A DNA stretch of 64,000 bases from Bacteroidales bacterium UBA1184 (GTDB lineage: Bacteria > Bacteroidota > Bacteroidia > Bacteroidales > ML635J-15), in the NCBI GenBank assembly GCA_002310235.1, contig DBYO01000020.1, forward strand, positions 38,310 to 102,309. Direction: 5' to 3'. The translations under genes were made by a program, and so were the position numbers. Below are positions 1 through 8,285 of this stretch, in pieces. The notes under the pieces were generated by a model that was given only the letters and a program-made list of their open reading frames with translations, did not search any database and had not been told where the DNA came from. Every line of letters starts with the position of its first letter. Position 1 is the first letter of the stretch.

Positions 1-876
1 CTTTTCGGTGTGGAAAAGGGCATCGAGAAGGTCAGCAAGGTGCTTATGCCTATACTTCTTGTGCTTATAATCGCCATCTGCGTGCGTGCCGTCACTTTGC
101 CAAATGCTTCGAAAGGTCTGGAATTCTTGTTTAAGCCAGATTGGAGCAGCCTGACATTCAAGGGCGTGCTTATGGCACTCGGACAGGCGGCGTTCTCTCT
201 CAGCATAGGTATGGGAACAATGATAACCTATGGTTCTTACATTAAGAAGGATACTCCGCTGGCATCCACGGCAATAGAGATAGCAACCTGCGATACGGTT
301 GTGGCTTTGCTCGGTGCCATTATGGTTTTCCCGACTTTGGCTTTCCTTGGTGCCGAATCGGCTGGCGGACCGGGCTTGGTTTTCATAACCTTGCCTGCGA
401 TATTCCAGGCAATGCCGGGCGGATACATCTTTGCAATACTTTTCTTCCTTTTGCTCTCTGTTGCTGCTCTGACAAGCACAATTTCGCTTCTCGAAGTGCC
501 TGTGGCATTCCTTGTAGATGAGTTCAAGATGAGCAGAAAGAAGGCAACTTTGCTCTCGTCGGCAGTGATTATATTCTTAGGTGTGTTCTGCACGCTGTCC
601 TTCGGATTGCTGGGCGACTTTACAATTTTCGGCAAGACAATCTTCGATTTGTTCGACTATACCACCGCCAATATTATGCTGACTTTCGGTGCATTGCTCA
701 TTGTGATTTATGTGGGTTGGTTCTTCGGCAGGAAAAAATTCATCGAGGAACTTACCGCTGGCGGAAAAGGCAATGTTAAATTGGCAAAATTCATTTCGAT
801 ACTGGTGAAATTTGTTGCACCTGTTGGAATAGGTTTGGTAGCAATTGGTTCGCTGGTGATTGGAGGGATTGTGTAG
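1..876 (+). CDS. Sodium-dependent symporter (NSS/SNF family), 3' part
   Basis: This is the C-terminal part of a sodium:neurotransmitter symporter family protein, an inner-membrane carrier that uses the sodium gradient to import amino acids or similar small solutes. The reading frame is open from base 1, so the N-terminal helices lie outside the window. The retained part begins with FGVEKGIEK followed by KVLMPILLVLI, which resembles the segment that leads into a middle transmembrane helix in this family. About seven hydrophobic segments follow, including the QAAFSLSIGMGTMITYGSY region, which carries the Ser/Gly-rich unwound helix expected near a sodium site. The substrate cannot be told from sequence. 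The TAG stop at 874-876 lies 12 bases before the RAYT gene. Confidence 0.85.
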   Translation, partial: LFGVEKGIEKVSKVLMPILLVLIIAICVRAVTLPNASKGLEFLFKPDWSSLTFKGVLMALGQAAFSLSIGMGTMITYGSYIKKDTPLASTAIEIATCDTVVALLGAIMVFPTLAFLGAESAGGPGLVFITLPAIFQAMPGGYIFAILFFLLLSVAALTSTISLLEVPVAFLVDEFKMSRKKATLLSSAVIIFLGVFCTLSFGLLGDFTIFGKTIFDLFDYTTANIMLTFGALLIVIYVGWFFGRKKFIEELTAGGKGNVKLAKFISILVKFVAPVGIGLVAIGSLVIGGIV

Positions 877-888
877 AAATGCAGAATT

Positions 889-1449
889 ATGCCAGAAGGG
901 AATCATTGGAATCAATATCGCAGAATAACAGCCCGCGCATTATGGCACAATTACAATGGCGGGATGTATTTCATAACAATTTGTACTAAAGATAAGGAAC
1001 ATTATTTTGGTGAAATAACTGATGGCGTGATGAATTTGTCTGAAATCGGAAAATGCTTACATGAACAAATTGTCAAAACATCAGAGATTAGGGCGGATAT
1101 GAATGTAGAAATACCATTGTTCGTTATAATGCCGAATCATGTTCATTTGATAATAATAATTGGTGAAAATCAATATAATACGACAATCTGTAGCGACGCA
1201 ATGCATTGCGCCGCTACAAATGACAAACCAATAAATAAATTTGCACCACAATCAAAAAATCTTGCATCTGTAATTCGTGGAATAAAAATCTCTACGACAA
1301 CATTTGCCCGCAAAAATGGATTTACATTTTCTTGGCAATCCCGATTCTACGACCATATTATCCGCGATTCTGCCGAAATGAACAGCATTGCCGAATACAT
1401 CGAAAACAATGTCGTACAATGGGAATGTGATTCGGACGAAAAATTCTAA
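889..1449 (+). CDS. REP-associated tyrosine transposase (RAYT, Y1_Tnp superfamily)
   Basis: This 186-residue protein belongs to the IS200-like single-strand transposase family that processes REP palindromes. Family features seen are FITICTKDKEHYFG at residues 28-41, the metal-binding HUH-type motif in VIMPNHVHLII (His84 and His86), and the C-terminal SWQSRFYDHIIRD segment followed by AEYIENN, the region that holds the catalytic tyrosine (Tyr170 is a candidate). It is a domesticated-type single gene: no insertion sequence ends or second orf flank it. Codons 101-110, bases 1189-1218, are themselves a 30-bp palindrome related to two intergenic palindromes at 59744 and 61103. The insert lies between the HUH and tyrosine regions, where a loop could tolerate it. 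Function as a transposase is inferred from family and motifs. Confidence 0.88.
   Translation: MPEGNHWNQYRRITARALWHNYNGGMYFITICTKDKEHYFGEITDGVMNLSEIGKCLHEQIVKTSEIRADMNVEIPLFVIMPNHVHLIIIIGENQYNTTICSDAMHCAATNDKPINKFAPQSKNLASVIRGIKISTTTFARKNGFTFSWQSRFYDHIIRDSAEMNSIAEYIENNVVQWECDSDEKF
1189..1218. repeat. REP-like palindrome inside the RAYT gene
   Basis: This is a 30-bp near-perfect palindrome with arms TGTAGCGACGCAATG and CATTGCGCCGCTACA, which differ from perfect complementarity at one position. It occupies exactly codons 101-110 of the RAYT gene. Related 30-bp copies lie at 59744-59773 and 61103-61132, both intergenic. The short palindrome, the dispersed copies and a neighbouring RAYT gene together fit a REP/RAYT system. 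Confidence 0.8.
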
Positions 1450-1478
1450 AATCATTACCGCGTTTGCATAAAACATTT

Positions 1479-1486
1479 TATCTTTG
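1479..1486 (+). promoter_or_regulatory. Bacteroidota -7 box for yicC-gmk
   Basis: TATCTTTG matches TAnnTTTG and lies 25 bases before the chosen yicC start at 1512. I see no TTG box at the usual spacing. Its position downstream of the alternative start at 1464 supports the later start. Confidence 0.5.
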
Positions 1487-1511
1487 CATTTCGACAAAAA
1501 AGATATTGCTG

Positions 1512-2390
1512 ATGATATACTCAATGACAGGATTCGGAAGGAAACTTCTGGAATACAACGGAAAAAAGATTACAATAGATATTAGAACCCTGAATTCTAA
1601 ATCGGCGGACATTTCAACCCGTCTGCCAAACCAGTACAAGGAAAAGGACATCGACATCCGCCATATGCTTTCGCAAGGATTGCAGCGTGGAAAGATTGAT
1701 TTTACAATAAGCGTTGAAAACGAACAGAATGTGAACCCGATAAATTCAGCTGCCGTGATTGCCGCCTACAAGTCGTTCGCCGACGACTGCCGCAAAAACA
1801 ATGTGCCGATTTCCGAAACGGACAATAGCCTGCTGTCGTCATTAATCCGTATGCCCGAACTTCAGTTGAACGGTAGCGACGAACTTACCGACGAGGAATG
1901 GGCTGCCGTTGAGTCGGCAATACAGAAGTCGATAAACCGCTGCTGTGAGTACCGCAAGGAGGAAGGCCGCATTCTCGAAAAAGATGTGCTTGCAAAGATT
2001 GATTCCATACTGTCGCTTCTCGGACGCGTGCCGCAGTACGAGGCCGAACGTATTTCTGTCATCAAGGAAAAGATCCGTCAGGCACTCAACGAACTGAATC
2101 TCAACGATTCCAACAGCGAAAATCGTTATGAGCAGGAGATCATCTACTATCTTGAAAAACTCGACATCAATGAGGAGAAAGTTCGTCTGCGCAAGCACTG
2201 CGAGTATTTCATCGAGACGGTAAAGTCGGAAGATGCAGCTGGACGTAAGCTGGGATTCATCGCTCAGGAGATGGGACGCGAGATAAATACTCTCGGTTCG
2301 AAAGCTCACCACGCCGAAATGCAGAAGATAGTGGTAATGATGAAAGATGAGTTGGAAAAAATTAAGGAACAATCGCTAAATATTTTGTAA
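1512..2390 (+). CDS. yicC: YicC family endoribonuclease
   Basis: This 292-residue protein belongs to the YicC/YloC family; the E. coli member is an RNase acting in small-RNA turnover. The N terminus MIYSMTGFGR is the family signature (usually M-I-x-S-M-T-G-F-G), followed by a domain with VEIRTLNS-like sequence (here DIRTLNSKSADI). The C-terminal domain has the conserved R-KLGFIAQEMGREINTLGSKA block near residues 245-265. The frame is open further upstream to 1464, but the signature and the -7 box at 1479-1486 place the start at 1512. Its stop overlaps the gmk start by one base (TAATG), so the two genes are translationally coupled, an arrangement also common in other phyla. Confidence 0.93.
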   Translation: MIYSMTGFGRKLLEYNGKKITIDIRTLNSKSADISTRLPNQYKEKDIDIRHMLSQGLQRGKIDFTISVENEQNVNPINSAAVIAAYKSFADDCRKNNVPISETDNSLLSSLIRMPELQLNGSDELTDEEWAAVESAIQKSINRCCEYRKEEGRILEKDVLAKIDSILSLLGRVPQYEAERISVIKEKIRQALNELNLNDSNSENRYEQEIIYYLEKLDINEEKVRLRKHCEYFIETVKSEDAAGRKLGFIAQEMGREINTLGSKAHHAEMQKIVVMMKDELEKIKEQSLNIL

Positions 2391-2959
2391 TGAAGCCAAA
2401 AGTCGTTATATTTTCAGCACCGAGTGGTGCAGGCAAGACCACTGTTGTTAAGCATTTGTTGGCTATGCCCGAGTTTAACATGAGTTTTTCAATTTCGGCT
2501 TGTTCGCGTAAGAAGCGTGAAGGCGAAGTCGATGGCAAGGACTATTATTTTCTTTCGGCTGACGAGTTCCGTAAGAAGATAGAGAACAACGATTTCCTTG
2601 AGTGGGAGGAGGTTTATGCCGACCATTTTTACGGAAGCCTCAAGTCGGAAGTTGACCGTCTTACTGCTGCCGGCAAGAATGTTGTTTTCGATGTTGATGT
2701 GAAGGGCGGACTGAACATAAAGAAATATTATGGCGAAAATGCTCTGGCAGTGTTCGTTATGCCGCCATCAGTCGAGATCCTCGAAAAGCGTCTCCGCGAC
2801 CGTTCCACCGACAGCGAGGAAGCCATCCGCACCCGTATCGACAAGGCCGTTTACGAACTTTCATTTTCCGACAAGTTCGATGTTGTGCTGGTGAACGACA
2901 AACTGGAAGAAACCTTTGCCAAGGCAGAAAAACTGATTGGTGATTTTCTGAAGAAATAA
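2390..2959 (+). CDS. gmk: Guanylate kinase
   Basis: This 189-residue cytosolic enzyme converts GMP and ATP to GDP and ADP in purine nucleotide synthesis and salvage. The P-loop is SAPSGAGKTT near residues 8-17. The GMP-binding region follows with SACSRKKREGEVDGKDYYF and the segment FLEWEEVYADHFYG, and the lid contains RLRDRSTDSEEAIRTRI. Length and domain order are normal for the family. It is the second gene of the yicC-gmk operon, and a strong hairpin terminator follows at 2977-3002. Confidence 0.97.
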   Translation: MKPKVVIFSAPSGAGKTTVVKHLLAMPEFNMSFSISACSRKKREGEVDGKDYYFLSADEFRKKIENNDFLEWEEVYADHFYGSLKSEVDRLTAAGKNVVFDVDVKGGLNIKKYYGENALAVFVMPPSVEILEKRLRDRSTDSEEAIRTRIDKAVYELSFSDKFDVVLVNDKLEETFAKAEKLIGDFLKK

Positions 2960-2976
2960 ATTGTTGGTAAAAATAT

Positions 2977-3002
2977 GAAAGCCCGTGAATGCGGGCTTTT
3001 TT
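2977..3002 (+). terminator. Rho-independent terminator after gmk
   Basis: Stem AAAGCCCG/CGGGCTTT with a short TGAATG loop, followed by a T run that continues from the stem. It ends the yicC-gmk operon. Confidence 0.85.
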
Positions 3003-3022
3003 GAACGAAAATTGTTTGACAT

Positions 3023-3715
3023 ATGAGAAAAATATCATTTCTGATTGCCATGATGATTATCACGGCAATGGCATTTGCGCAGTCAACCAAGGTGTTGATT
3101 GAAACATCCAAGGGAAATATTACGGTAATGTTGTATGATGAAACGCCATTGCATCGCGACAATTTTATAAAGCTTGTTGAAAGCAATTTCTATGATAGCA
3201 TATTGTTTCACCGCGTGATAAATAATTTTATGATTCAGGCTGGCGATCCGACATCTAAGAATGCTGCACCTGATGTGCTTCTTGGTGATGCAGATACTGA
3301 CTACACCATACCTGCTGAATTTGTTTATCCAAAATATTTCCACAAGAAAGGAGCTCTTGCTGCTGCGCGTACCAGCGATGACGAAAATCCCGAGCGTAGG
3401 AGTTCTGGTTCACAGTTCTATATTGTTCAGGGAAGAACTTTTACCGATGAAAAGCTCGACAAGTACGAGGCGCATTTGGGAATAAAGATGCCTGCCGAAA
3501 TACGAGAATATTATAAAACAGTTGGAGGAACTCCTCATCTCGATACCCAATATACAGTATTTGGTGAAGTTTTGGAAGGAATGTATGTCGTAAACGAGAT
3601 TGCCGCAGTAGAAACAAATAAGGATGACCGTCCTGTAGTTGATGTCAGGATATTGAAGATGAAGATTATTAAGGATGGTTCAGGAAAGAAAGCAAAAAAA
3701 TCAAAGAAAAAATAA
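3023..3715 (+). CDS. Secreted cyclophilin-type peptidyl-prolyl isomerase (copy 1)
   Basis: This 230-residue cyclophilin catalyses cis/trans isomerisation of X-Pro bonds, probably in the periplasm. Residues 1-20 form a Sec signal peptide ending AFAQS. The cyclophilin core shows TSKGNITVMLYDETPLH, then FHRVINNFMIQAGDP (the active-site FHRxxxxFMIQxGD motif), SGSQFYIVQG and TVFGEVLEGM. A loop between the QFYIVQG strand and the LDTQYTVFG strand is longer than in cytosolic cyclophilins. The C terminus is a lysine-rich tail (GKKAKKSKKK), which the second copy lacks. The 3845 gene is a close paralogue. No promoter box is evident in the 63-base gap after gmk. Confidence 0.92.
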   Translation: MRKISFLIAMMIITAMAFAQSTKVLIETSKGNITVMLYDETPLHRDNFIKLVESNFYDSILFHRVINNFMIQAGDPTSKNAAPDVLLGDADTDYTIPAEFVYPKYFHKKGALAAARTSDDENPERRSSGSQFYIVQGRTFTDEKLDKYEAHLGIKMPAEIREYYKTVGGTPHLDTQYTVFGEVLEGMYVVNEIAAVETNKDDRPVVDVRILKMKIIKDGSGKKAKKSKKK

Positions 3716-3779
3716 GGCGGTAAGTGGCCGTTTCGCTGTTTGTCTAATAAATTCTTTGGCTCGCTCTTTGCTAATCCTA

Positions 3780-3810
3780 TTTGCAGTTTTGTTCAAATTT
3801 ATTAATTTTG
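3780..3810 (+). promoter_or_regulatory. Bacteroidota promoter for cyclophilin copy 2
   Basis: TTTG at 3780-3783, a 19-base spacer, then TAATTTTG at 3803-3810. This matches TTTG-N19-TAnnTTTG and lies 34 bases before the ATG at 3845. Confidence 0.65.
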
Positions 3811-3844
3811 CATTTTAGGATTTGAATACTAATAACTATTGGTT

Positions 3845-4513
3845 ATGAAGAAAATAGCATTAATTATCGCTCTTGCGCTTGTTGCGTCAATGGCTTTTTC
3901 GCAATCGACCAAGGTGTTGATTGAAACGACTAAGGGAAATATTACTGTGATGCTTTACGATGATACTCCATTGCATCGCGACAATTTTGTAAAACTTGCC
4001 GAAAGTGGTTTCTACGAAGGGTTGCTGTTCCACCGAGTTATAAATAACTTTATGATTCAAGCAGGAGACCCTATGTCGAAGAATGCTGCTCCTAATGCTC
4101 GCCTTGGCAATGGCGGACCAGGATACACAATTCCTGCCGAAATAGTTTATCCTACGCATTTTCATAAGAAAGGCGCACTTGCCGCTGCTCGTACTGGCGA
4201 CAATGTAAATCCAAAACGAGAAAGTTCTGGTTCTCAGTTTTATATTGTTCAGGGACAGAAATATACAGATATGAAGCTTGACCAGTTTGAAAAGGCATTG
4301 GGCAAAACTTTCTCAAATAAGGAACGCGATGCTTATGCTACAGTCGGAGGAACTCCGCACCTTGACAATCAATATACAGTATTCGGAGAAGTAGTTGAAG
4401 GTCTTGGTGTTGTCGATAAGATTGCGGCAGTTGAGACTGGTGTTGCCGACCGTCCTGTTGAGGATGTTAAGATTATAAAGATGACGGTTATTAAGGACGA
4501 TTCAAAAGAATAG
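3845..4513 (+). CDS. Secreted cyclophilin-type peptidyl-prolyl isomerase (copy 2)
   Basis: This 222-residue protein is a paralogue of the gene at 3023, with the same order of motifs: signal peptide ending MAFSQS, TTKGNITVMLYDDTPLH, FHRVINNFMIQAGDP, SGSQFYIVQGQ and TVFGEVVEG. It should isomerise proline peptide bonds in exported proteins. The frame extends to a TTG at 3839, but ATG 3845 starts a standard signal peptide, so I chose it. Unlike copy 1 it lacks the lysine-rich tail and has its own promoter. The next gene starts 10 bases after its stop, so the synthase-reductase genes downstream may share its transcript. Tandem duplication is inferred from the high similarity over the whole length. 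Confidence 0.92.
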   Translation: MKKIALIIALALVASMAFSQSTKVLIETTKGNITVMLYDDTPLHRDNFVKLAESGFYEGLLFHRVINNFMIQAGDPMSKNAAPNARLGNGGPGYTIPAEIVYPTHFHKKGALAAARTGDNVNPKRESSGSQFYIVQGQKYTDMKLDQFEKALGKTFSNKERDAYATVGGTPHLDNQYTVFGEVVEGLGVVDKIAAVETGVADRPVEDVKIIKMTVIKDDSKE

Positions 4514-4523
4514 TCTTCCAACG

Positions 4524-6383
4524 ATGGCAGAAAGTTTCATATTTTCCGGAACCGGCTTTGTGCTTGGCAAGTACGAAGTTACAAACATCGACATACTGAA
4601 ATACATCCGTCTTGGCTATCTTGATGGCTTTAACGAGTCGCGGGCTGCGAAGTCGGAGAATTTTGCTGCTTATAAGGCAAAAAATCCCGAGGCAACAGCT
4701 TTCGACTATATGGCCGAGGCAAAGATGGGCTTTAAGACACGCTACCATGTTGTGCCGTTTCCTCCCGCTGCTTCGCAGTACAAGAATGCCGACGATACGA
4801 TAACTCTATGTGTTGGTGCAGTTGAGAAGGCTCTTGCAAAAAGCGGACTTTCGGGCAACGATATTGATGCTTGGTTTGTAGGAACGGCAACGGCTCCGCA
4901 GAAAGCTCCTGGAATTGCCGAGTTCGTGAAGTCCTACTTTTGCTCCGAGGAAAAACAGTCTCCATCGTTCTCGTTAACATCTGCCTGTGTTGGCTTCAAT
5001 TCAAACATTGAGGCGGCGTTGGCATATTTCAATGCACATTCCAATGCAAAACATATAGTTGTGGCACATTCCGAGGTTATGTCGGAACTTTTGCTCGAGG
5101 AACGCGACTTTGTACCGTTTACGACATTCGGAGATTCTGCTGCTGCGGTGGTGATTAGCAGGGTAGAGACCGAAGAAAAATGCGGCATAGTTGCCGTTCG
5201 CAATAACGAGGACATTGCAATGCTCGATTTTCTCGGTGCCGACCATTCGGGCAACCTTTTTATGGAGCCGCGTATGGTGAAAAGCCGTGCCGTGCCGAAT
5301 ATTACATTTACAGCACAAAAACTGCTTGAGCAGTGCGGCTGGACTATCAACGATCTAGCAATATTTATCCCTCATCAAACTGGAAATGCAATTGTACATT
5401 CTGTAGCACAAAACCTTGGTATCGACAAGTCGATGGTTTATCAGGATGTGCAGATTAATTGTGGAAACCTTTCTGGCGCTTCTATTCCAGCTTGTTTCGA
5501 TGTGCTTATGTCGGAAGGTAGGCTCAAGCCAAACGACAAGGTTCTGACGGCAGTGGCTGGACTTGGCGGTGAATTTGGCGGTTTTGCATACATTATGCCG
5601 CCACGCGAATTCAAATTTTCACCATCGCGCGAATTAGAAGGCAGAACGCTGATGCTTACTGGTGCTTCTGGTGGCATAGGTCGCGAAATTGCACTTTCGG
5701 CAGCTCGCAAAGGTGCGGAACTTATATTGTTATACAATTCCAATGTTGCGGTAATCAACAGCTTGAAAGAAAAAATCTCTGCCGAATGCAATGTGCCAGT
5801 TTCGATTGAAAAGGTCGATTTGTCCGACAAGTCGCAGGTCGATGCATTGGTGGCGCGCATTGCCGAAAAGTATGGTAAAGTTGATTATCTAATTAATACA
5901 CACGCGGTTACTGGCGGGCTTGCTCGCGCCACGAAGGTTGGAATTTCCGAATTTGAGGATGTCGCACGGATAAATTACGAGTCGATAAAATATTTGTGCG
6001 AAAAGATGTCCGATTATGTGCGTCGTGCCGTGCTAATAACCGGTTCGGTAGGCGAGGATGCCCAGTTTGCTGGTTCCGCACCGTATGTTGTGTCGAAGCG
6101 TGCTTTGCGTGGATTTGCTCGTTCGTATGCTGGAAAGGTTTACGAAAATGGTGTCAAGTGCATATATTATCTGCCGGGACTTATCGGCGCTGGCATGGTG
6201 TCGAAACTCGATGAATCGCAGATTCAGGCTTCGATGATGGCTGTAAACCAGAAAGTTCTGACAAAGGTCGATGAGATTGCCGAAAGGATGGTGCTGTCGG
6301 TGTGCCGAATCAAGGTGCCCGATGTGCGCATTTCGTTCGATGAAAAACTAATGGTGATAAAGGATGTTTACCTAAACTACTGA
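4524..6383 (+). CDS. Fused ketoacyl synthase III and SDR ketoreductase (active-looking)
   Basis: This 619-residue protein joins two enzymes of fatty acid-like chain building. Residues 1-360 are a ketoacyl-ACP synthase III fold with the full catalytic triad: Cys155 (TSACVGF), His284 (IPHQTGN) and Asn315 (NCGNLSGAS). Residues 30-80 (GYLDGF to VVPFPP) form an N-terminal insertion not found in standard FabH of about 320 residues. Residues 370-619 are a short-chain dehydrogenase with the NAD(P) motif TGASGGIG (379-386) and the Asn484-Ser508-Tyr521-Lys525 tetrad intact. One polypeptide could condense an acyl thioester with malonyl-ACP and reduce the product. The 6391 gene is a similar fusion 7 bases downstream. 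No acyl carrier protein, dehydratase or thioesterase lies nearby, so the product is unknown. No signal peptide is seen. Confidence 0.85.
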   Translation: MAESFIFSGTGFVLGKYEVTNIDILKYIRLGYLDGFNESRAAKSENFAAYKAKNPEATAFDYMAEAKMGFKTRYHVVPFPPAASQYKNADDTITLCVGAVEKALAKSGLSGNDIDAWFVGTATAPQKAPGIAEFVKSYFCSEEKQSPSFSLTSACVGFNSNIEAALAYFNAHSNAKHIVVAHSEVMSELLLEERDFVPFTTFGDSAAAVVISRVETEEKCGIVAVRNNEDIAMLDFLGADHSGNLFMEPRMVKSRAVPNITFTAQKLLEQCGWTINDLAIFIPHQTGNAIVHSVAQNLGIDKSMVYQDVQINCGNLSGASIPACFDVLMSEGRLKPNDKVLTAVAGLGGEFGGFAYIMPPREFKFSPSRELEGRTLMLTGASGGIGREIALSAARKGAELILLYNSNVAVINSLKEKISAECNVPVSIEKVDLSDKSQVDALVARIAEKYGKVDYLINTHAVTGGLARATKVGISEFEDVARINYESIKYLCEKMSDYVRRAVLITGSVGEDAQFAGSAPYVVSKRALRGFARSYAGKVYENGVKCIYYLPGLIGAGMVSKLDESQIQASMMAVNQKVLTKVDEIAERMVLSVCRIKVPDVRISFDEKLMVIKDVYLNY

Positions 6384-6390
6384 TTGAAAG

Positions 6391-8205
6391 ATGTTTGAAA
6401 ACTACATATTTTCCGGATTCGGATATTCTGCTGGCAAGTTCACAATTACCAACAACGACATTTACGATGCCTTGAAGAAAGGCTACTTCGAGGGATTTGC
6501 CGAGGATAAGATTAACGGAAGTGCAAAATTCGAGAAATATCGCGAAACACACCCCGATGATACGCCTTTCGACTATTTCGCAGGTAACATTATGGGCTTT
6601 TACGAGCGTCATTATGTGCGTCCGTTTCCACCGCGCGTGAACCGTATGCAGGTCGAGTCGTCGTTGGAACTGGCGGTAAAGGCTGTAAAAAACGCTATGC
6701 TCGATGCTAAAGTGCAGGCCGGTGATATTGACGCTTGGTTTGTAAGCACGGTTTCTCCGCATCAGCAGGCGCCAGGAATAGCAGGTTCGGTAAAGTCGTT
6801 CTTTGTCGATGCAAAGAACTATACGCCAGCATTTTCGCTCATGTCGGGCTGCGCTGGATTCAACCAGAACTTACAGAAATGCATAGAGTATTTCCGTTTG
6901 CACAAAGAGGCTCGCTATGCAGTTGTTGCTCACACCGAGACTATGTCGTCGTTCCTAAACAAGCGCACGAAATTTGTACCGTTTGTAACATTTGGCGATG
7001 CTGCTGCTGCAGTGATTGTTGAGAGGGTGCAAGCAGACGAGAAATTTGGAATTTTGTCCATTTGCAACTATCAGGACTTGAAAATGCTTGACTATGTGGG
7101 TGTTGATGACGACTGGAATCTCTATATGGACGACTCTGTTATCAAGGACAGGGCTTGCGTGAACATACCGAAGGCTTCGCGCGAATGTCTGTCGGAAGCG
7201 GGGTGGGGAATCGACGATATCGATATTTTTGTTCCGCACCAGACGGGTAATGTCATTGTAAAACAGGCTGCTACCGAACTTAACTTCCCGCTGGACAAGG
7301 TTTTCCTAAAGGCTCAGAACCTATACGGAAATGTCTCTGGTTCGACAGTCCCGCTCGGACTTGCAATGCTCGCCGAGGAAGGAAAGTTGTACAACGGACA
7401 GAAAATATTGAGCGCAACAGCTGGTGTGGGCGGAAATTATGGTGGATTTGCTTATCTACATCGTAAGATTAATGCAGAAAAATCCAATTATTTGCTTCAT
7501 AATGGCGAACTTACTGGTAAGAATGTACTCGTGCTGGGTGCGTCTGGCAAGTTGGGAACAGCAGTAAGCAGGGAACTGGCTTCGCGTGGTGCAAATCTTT
7601 GGTTGCAGGGCAATTCGAATACAGAAAGCTTGAATAATATACCGAATGCTCAAATTCTGAAATGCGATATGGGTGACAAGGCTTCGGTGCGTAGTTTTGT
7701 TGACGATGTTAACTCGCTGGAAATAAAGTTCGACTACCTTGTGAACCTTGCCGAAAGTACTGCCGAAAATTGCATGGATGTGAACCTGTACGCGCCCATC
7801 GAAATTATAAATGGTATTGTGGAGAAAATTTCACGGGGTATTATTGCCGTTGGAAATGGGGCAGAGGACTTGAATTTTGACGAGAACTACAATGCGTGGG
7901 CATCGTCGAAGCGTGCATTCCATGGCTATCTGGCATCGGCAAGCGGCGAATTTTCGAAGTATGGCATAAGGACGGTTTATCTGCATTTGGGCTTTATGGA
8001 CGATGGTTTAGTTTCGCAGTTACCCGAAAAGTCGGTGTTCAAGTTTATGGTGAAGTCGCGTCAGGAAAATCTTGTGAATTTGGATGTAGCTGCCGAAACG
8101 ATTGTCAATGCGCTTTACATTCCGCGTCAGCTTGGCGTCAACTATTCATACGAAAATTTGATGCTTGTAGGTAGGTTGGGGTACGACGAGAATAAGGTGG
8201 ACTAA
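6391..8205 (+). CDS. Fused ketoacyl synthase III and degenerate SDR domain
   Basis: This 604-residue protein has the same two-domain plan as its upstream neighbour and aligns with it from end to end. The synthase half keeps Cys154 (MSGCAGF), His283 (VPHQTGN) and Asn314 (YGNVSGS), so it looks able to condense. The reductase half keeps a glycine motif (GASGKLG, 383-389), an Asn at 465 and Lys507, but the catalytic Ser is replaced by Asn489 and the Tyr of YxxxK by Trp503. It is therefore probably not an active reductase and may be structural or bind a ligand. It lies 7 bases after the first fusion and so is surely co-transcribed. A heteromer of the two proteins, with one functional reductase, is my inference. 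A weaker alternative is a reductase with a rearranged active site using Tyr500. Confidence 0.83.
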   Translation: MFENYIFSGFGYSAGKFTITNNDIYDALKKGYFEGFAEDKINGSAKFEKYRETHPDDTPFDYFAGNIMGFYERHYVRPFPPRVNRMQVESSLELAVKAVKNAMLDAKVQAGDIDAWFVSTVSPHQQAPGIAGSVKSFFVDAKNYTPAFSLMSGCAGFNQNLQKCIEYFRLHKEARYAVVAHTETMSSFLNKRTKFVPFVTFGDAAAAVIVERVQADEKFGILSICNYQDLKMLDYVGVDDDWNLYMDDSVIKDRACVNIPKASRECLSEAGWGIDDIDIFVPHQTGNVIVKQAATELNFPLDKVFLKAQNLYGNVSGSTVPLGLAMLAEEGKLYNGQKILSATAGVGGNYGGFAYLHRKINAEKSNYLLHNGELTGKNVLVLGASGKLGTAVSRELASRGANLWLQGNSNTESLNNIPNAQILKCDMGDKASVRSFVDDVNSLEIKFDYLVNLAESTAENCMDVNLYAPIEIINGIVEKISRGIIAVGNGAEDLNFDENYNAWASSKRAFHGYLASASGEFSKYGIRTVYLHLGFMDDGLVSQLPEKSVFKFMVKSRQENLVNLDVAAETIVNALYIPRQLGVNYSYENLMLVGRLGYDENKVD

Positions 8206-8224
8206 AAAAATCGTAAATCGTCAA

Positions 8225-8253
8225 TTGAAATTCGTAAATTCTCTATATCTTTG
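8225..8253 (+). promoter_or_regulatory. Bacteroidota promoter for the toxin pair
   Basis: TTG at 8225-8227, an 18-base spacer, then TATCTTTG at 8246-8253, 32 bases before the ATG at 8286. Confidence 0.55.
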
Positions 8254-8285
8254 TTCAAACTTTTTAGGTAAAAGATTGTAGTAAA

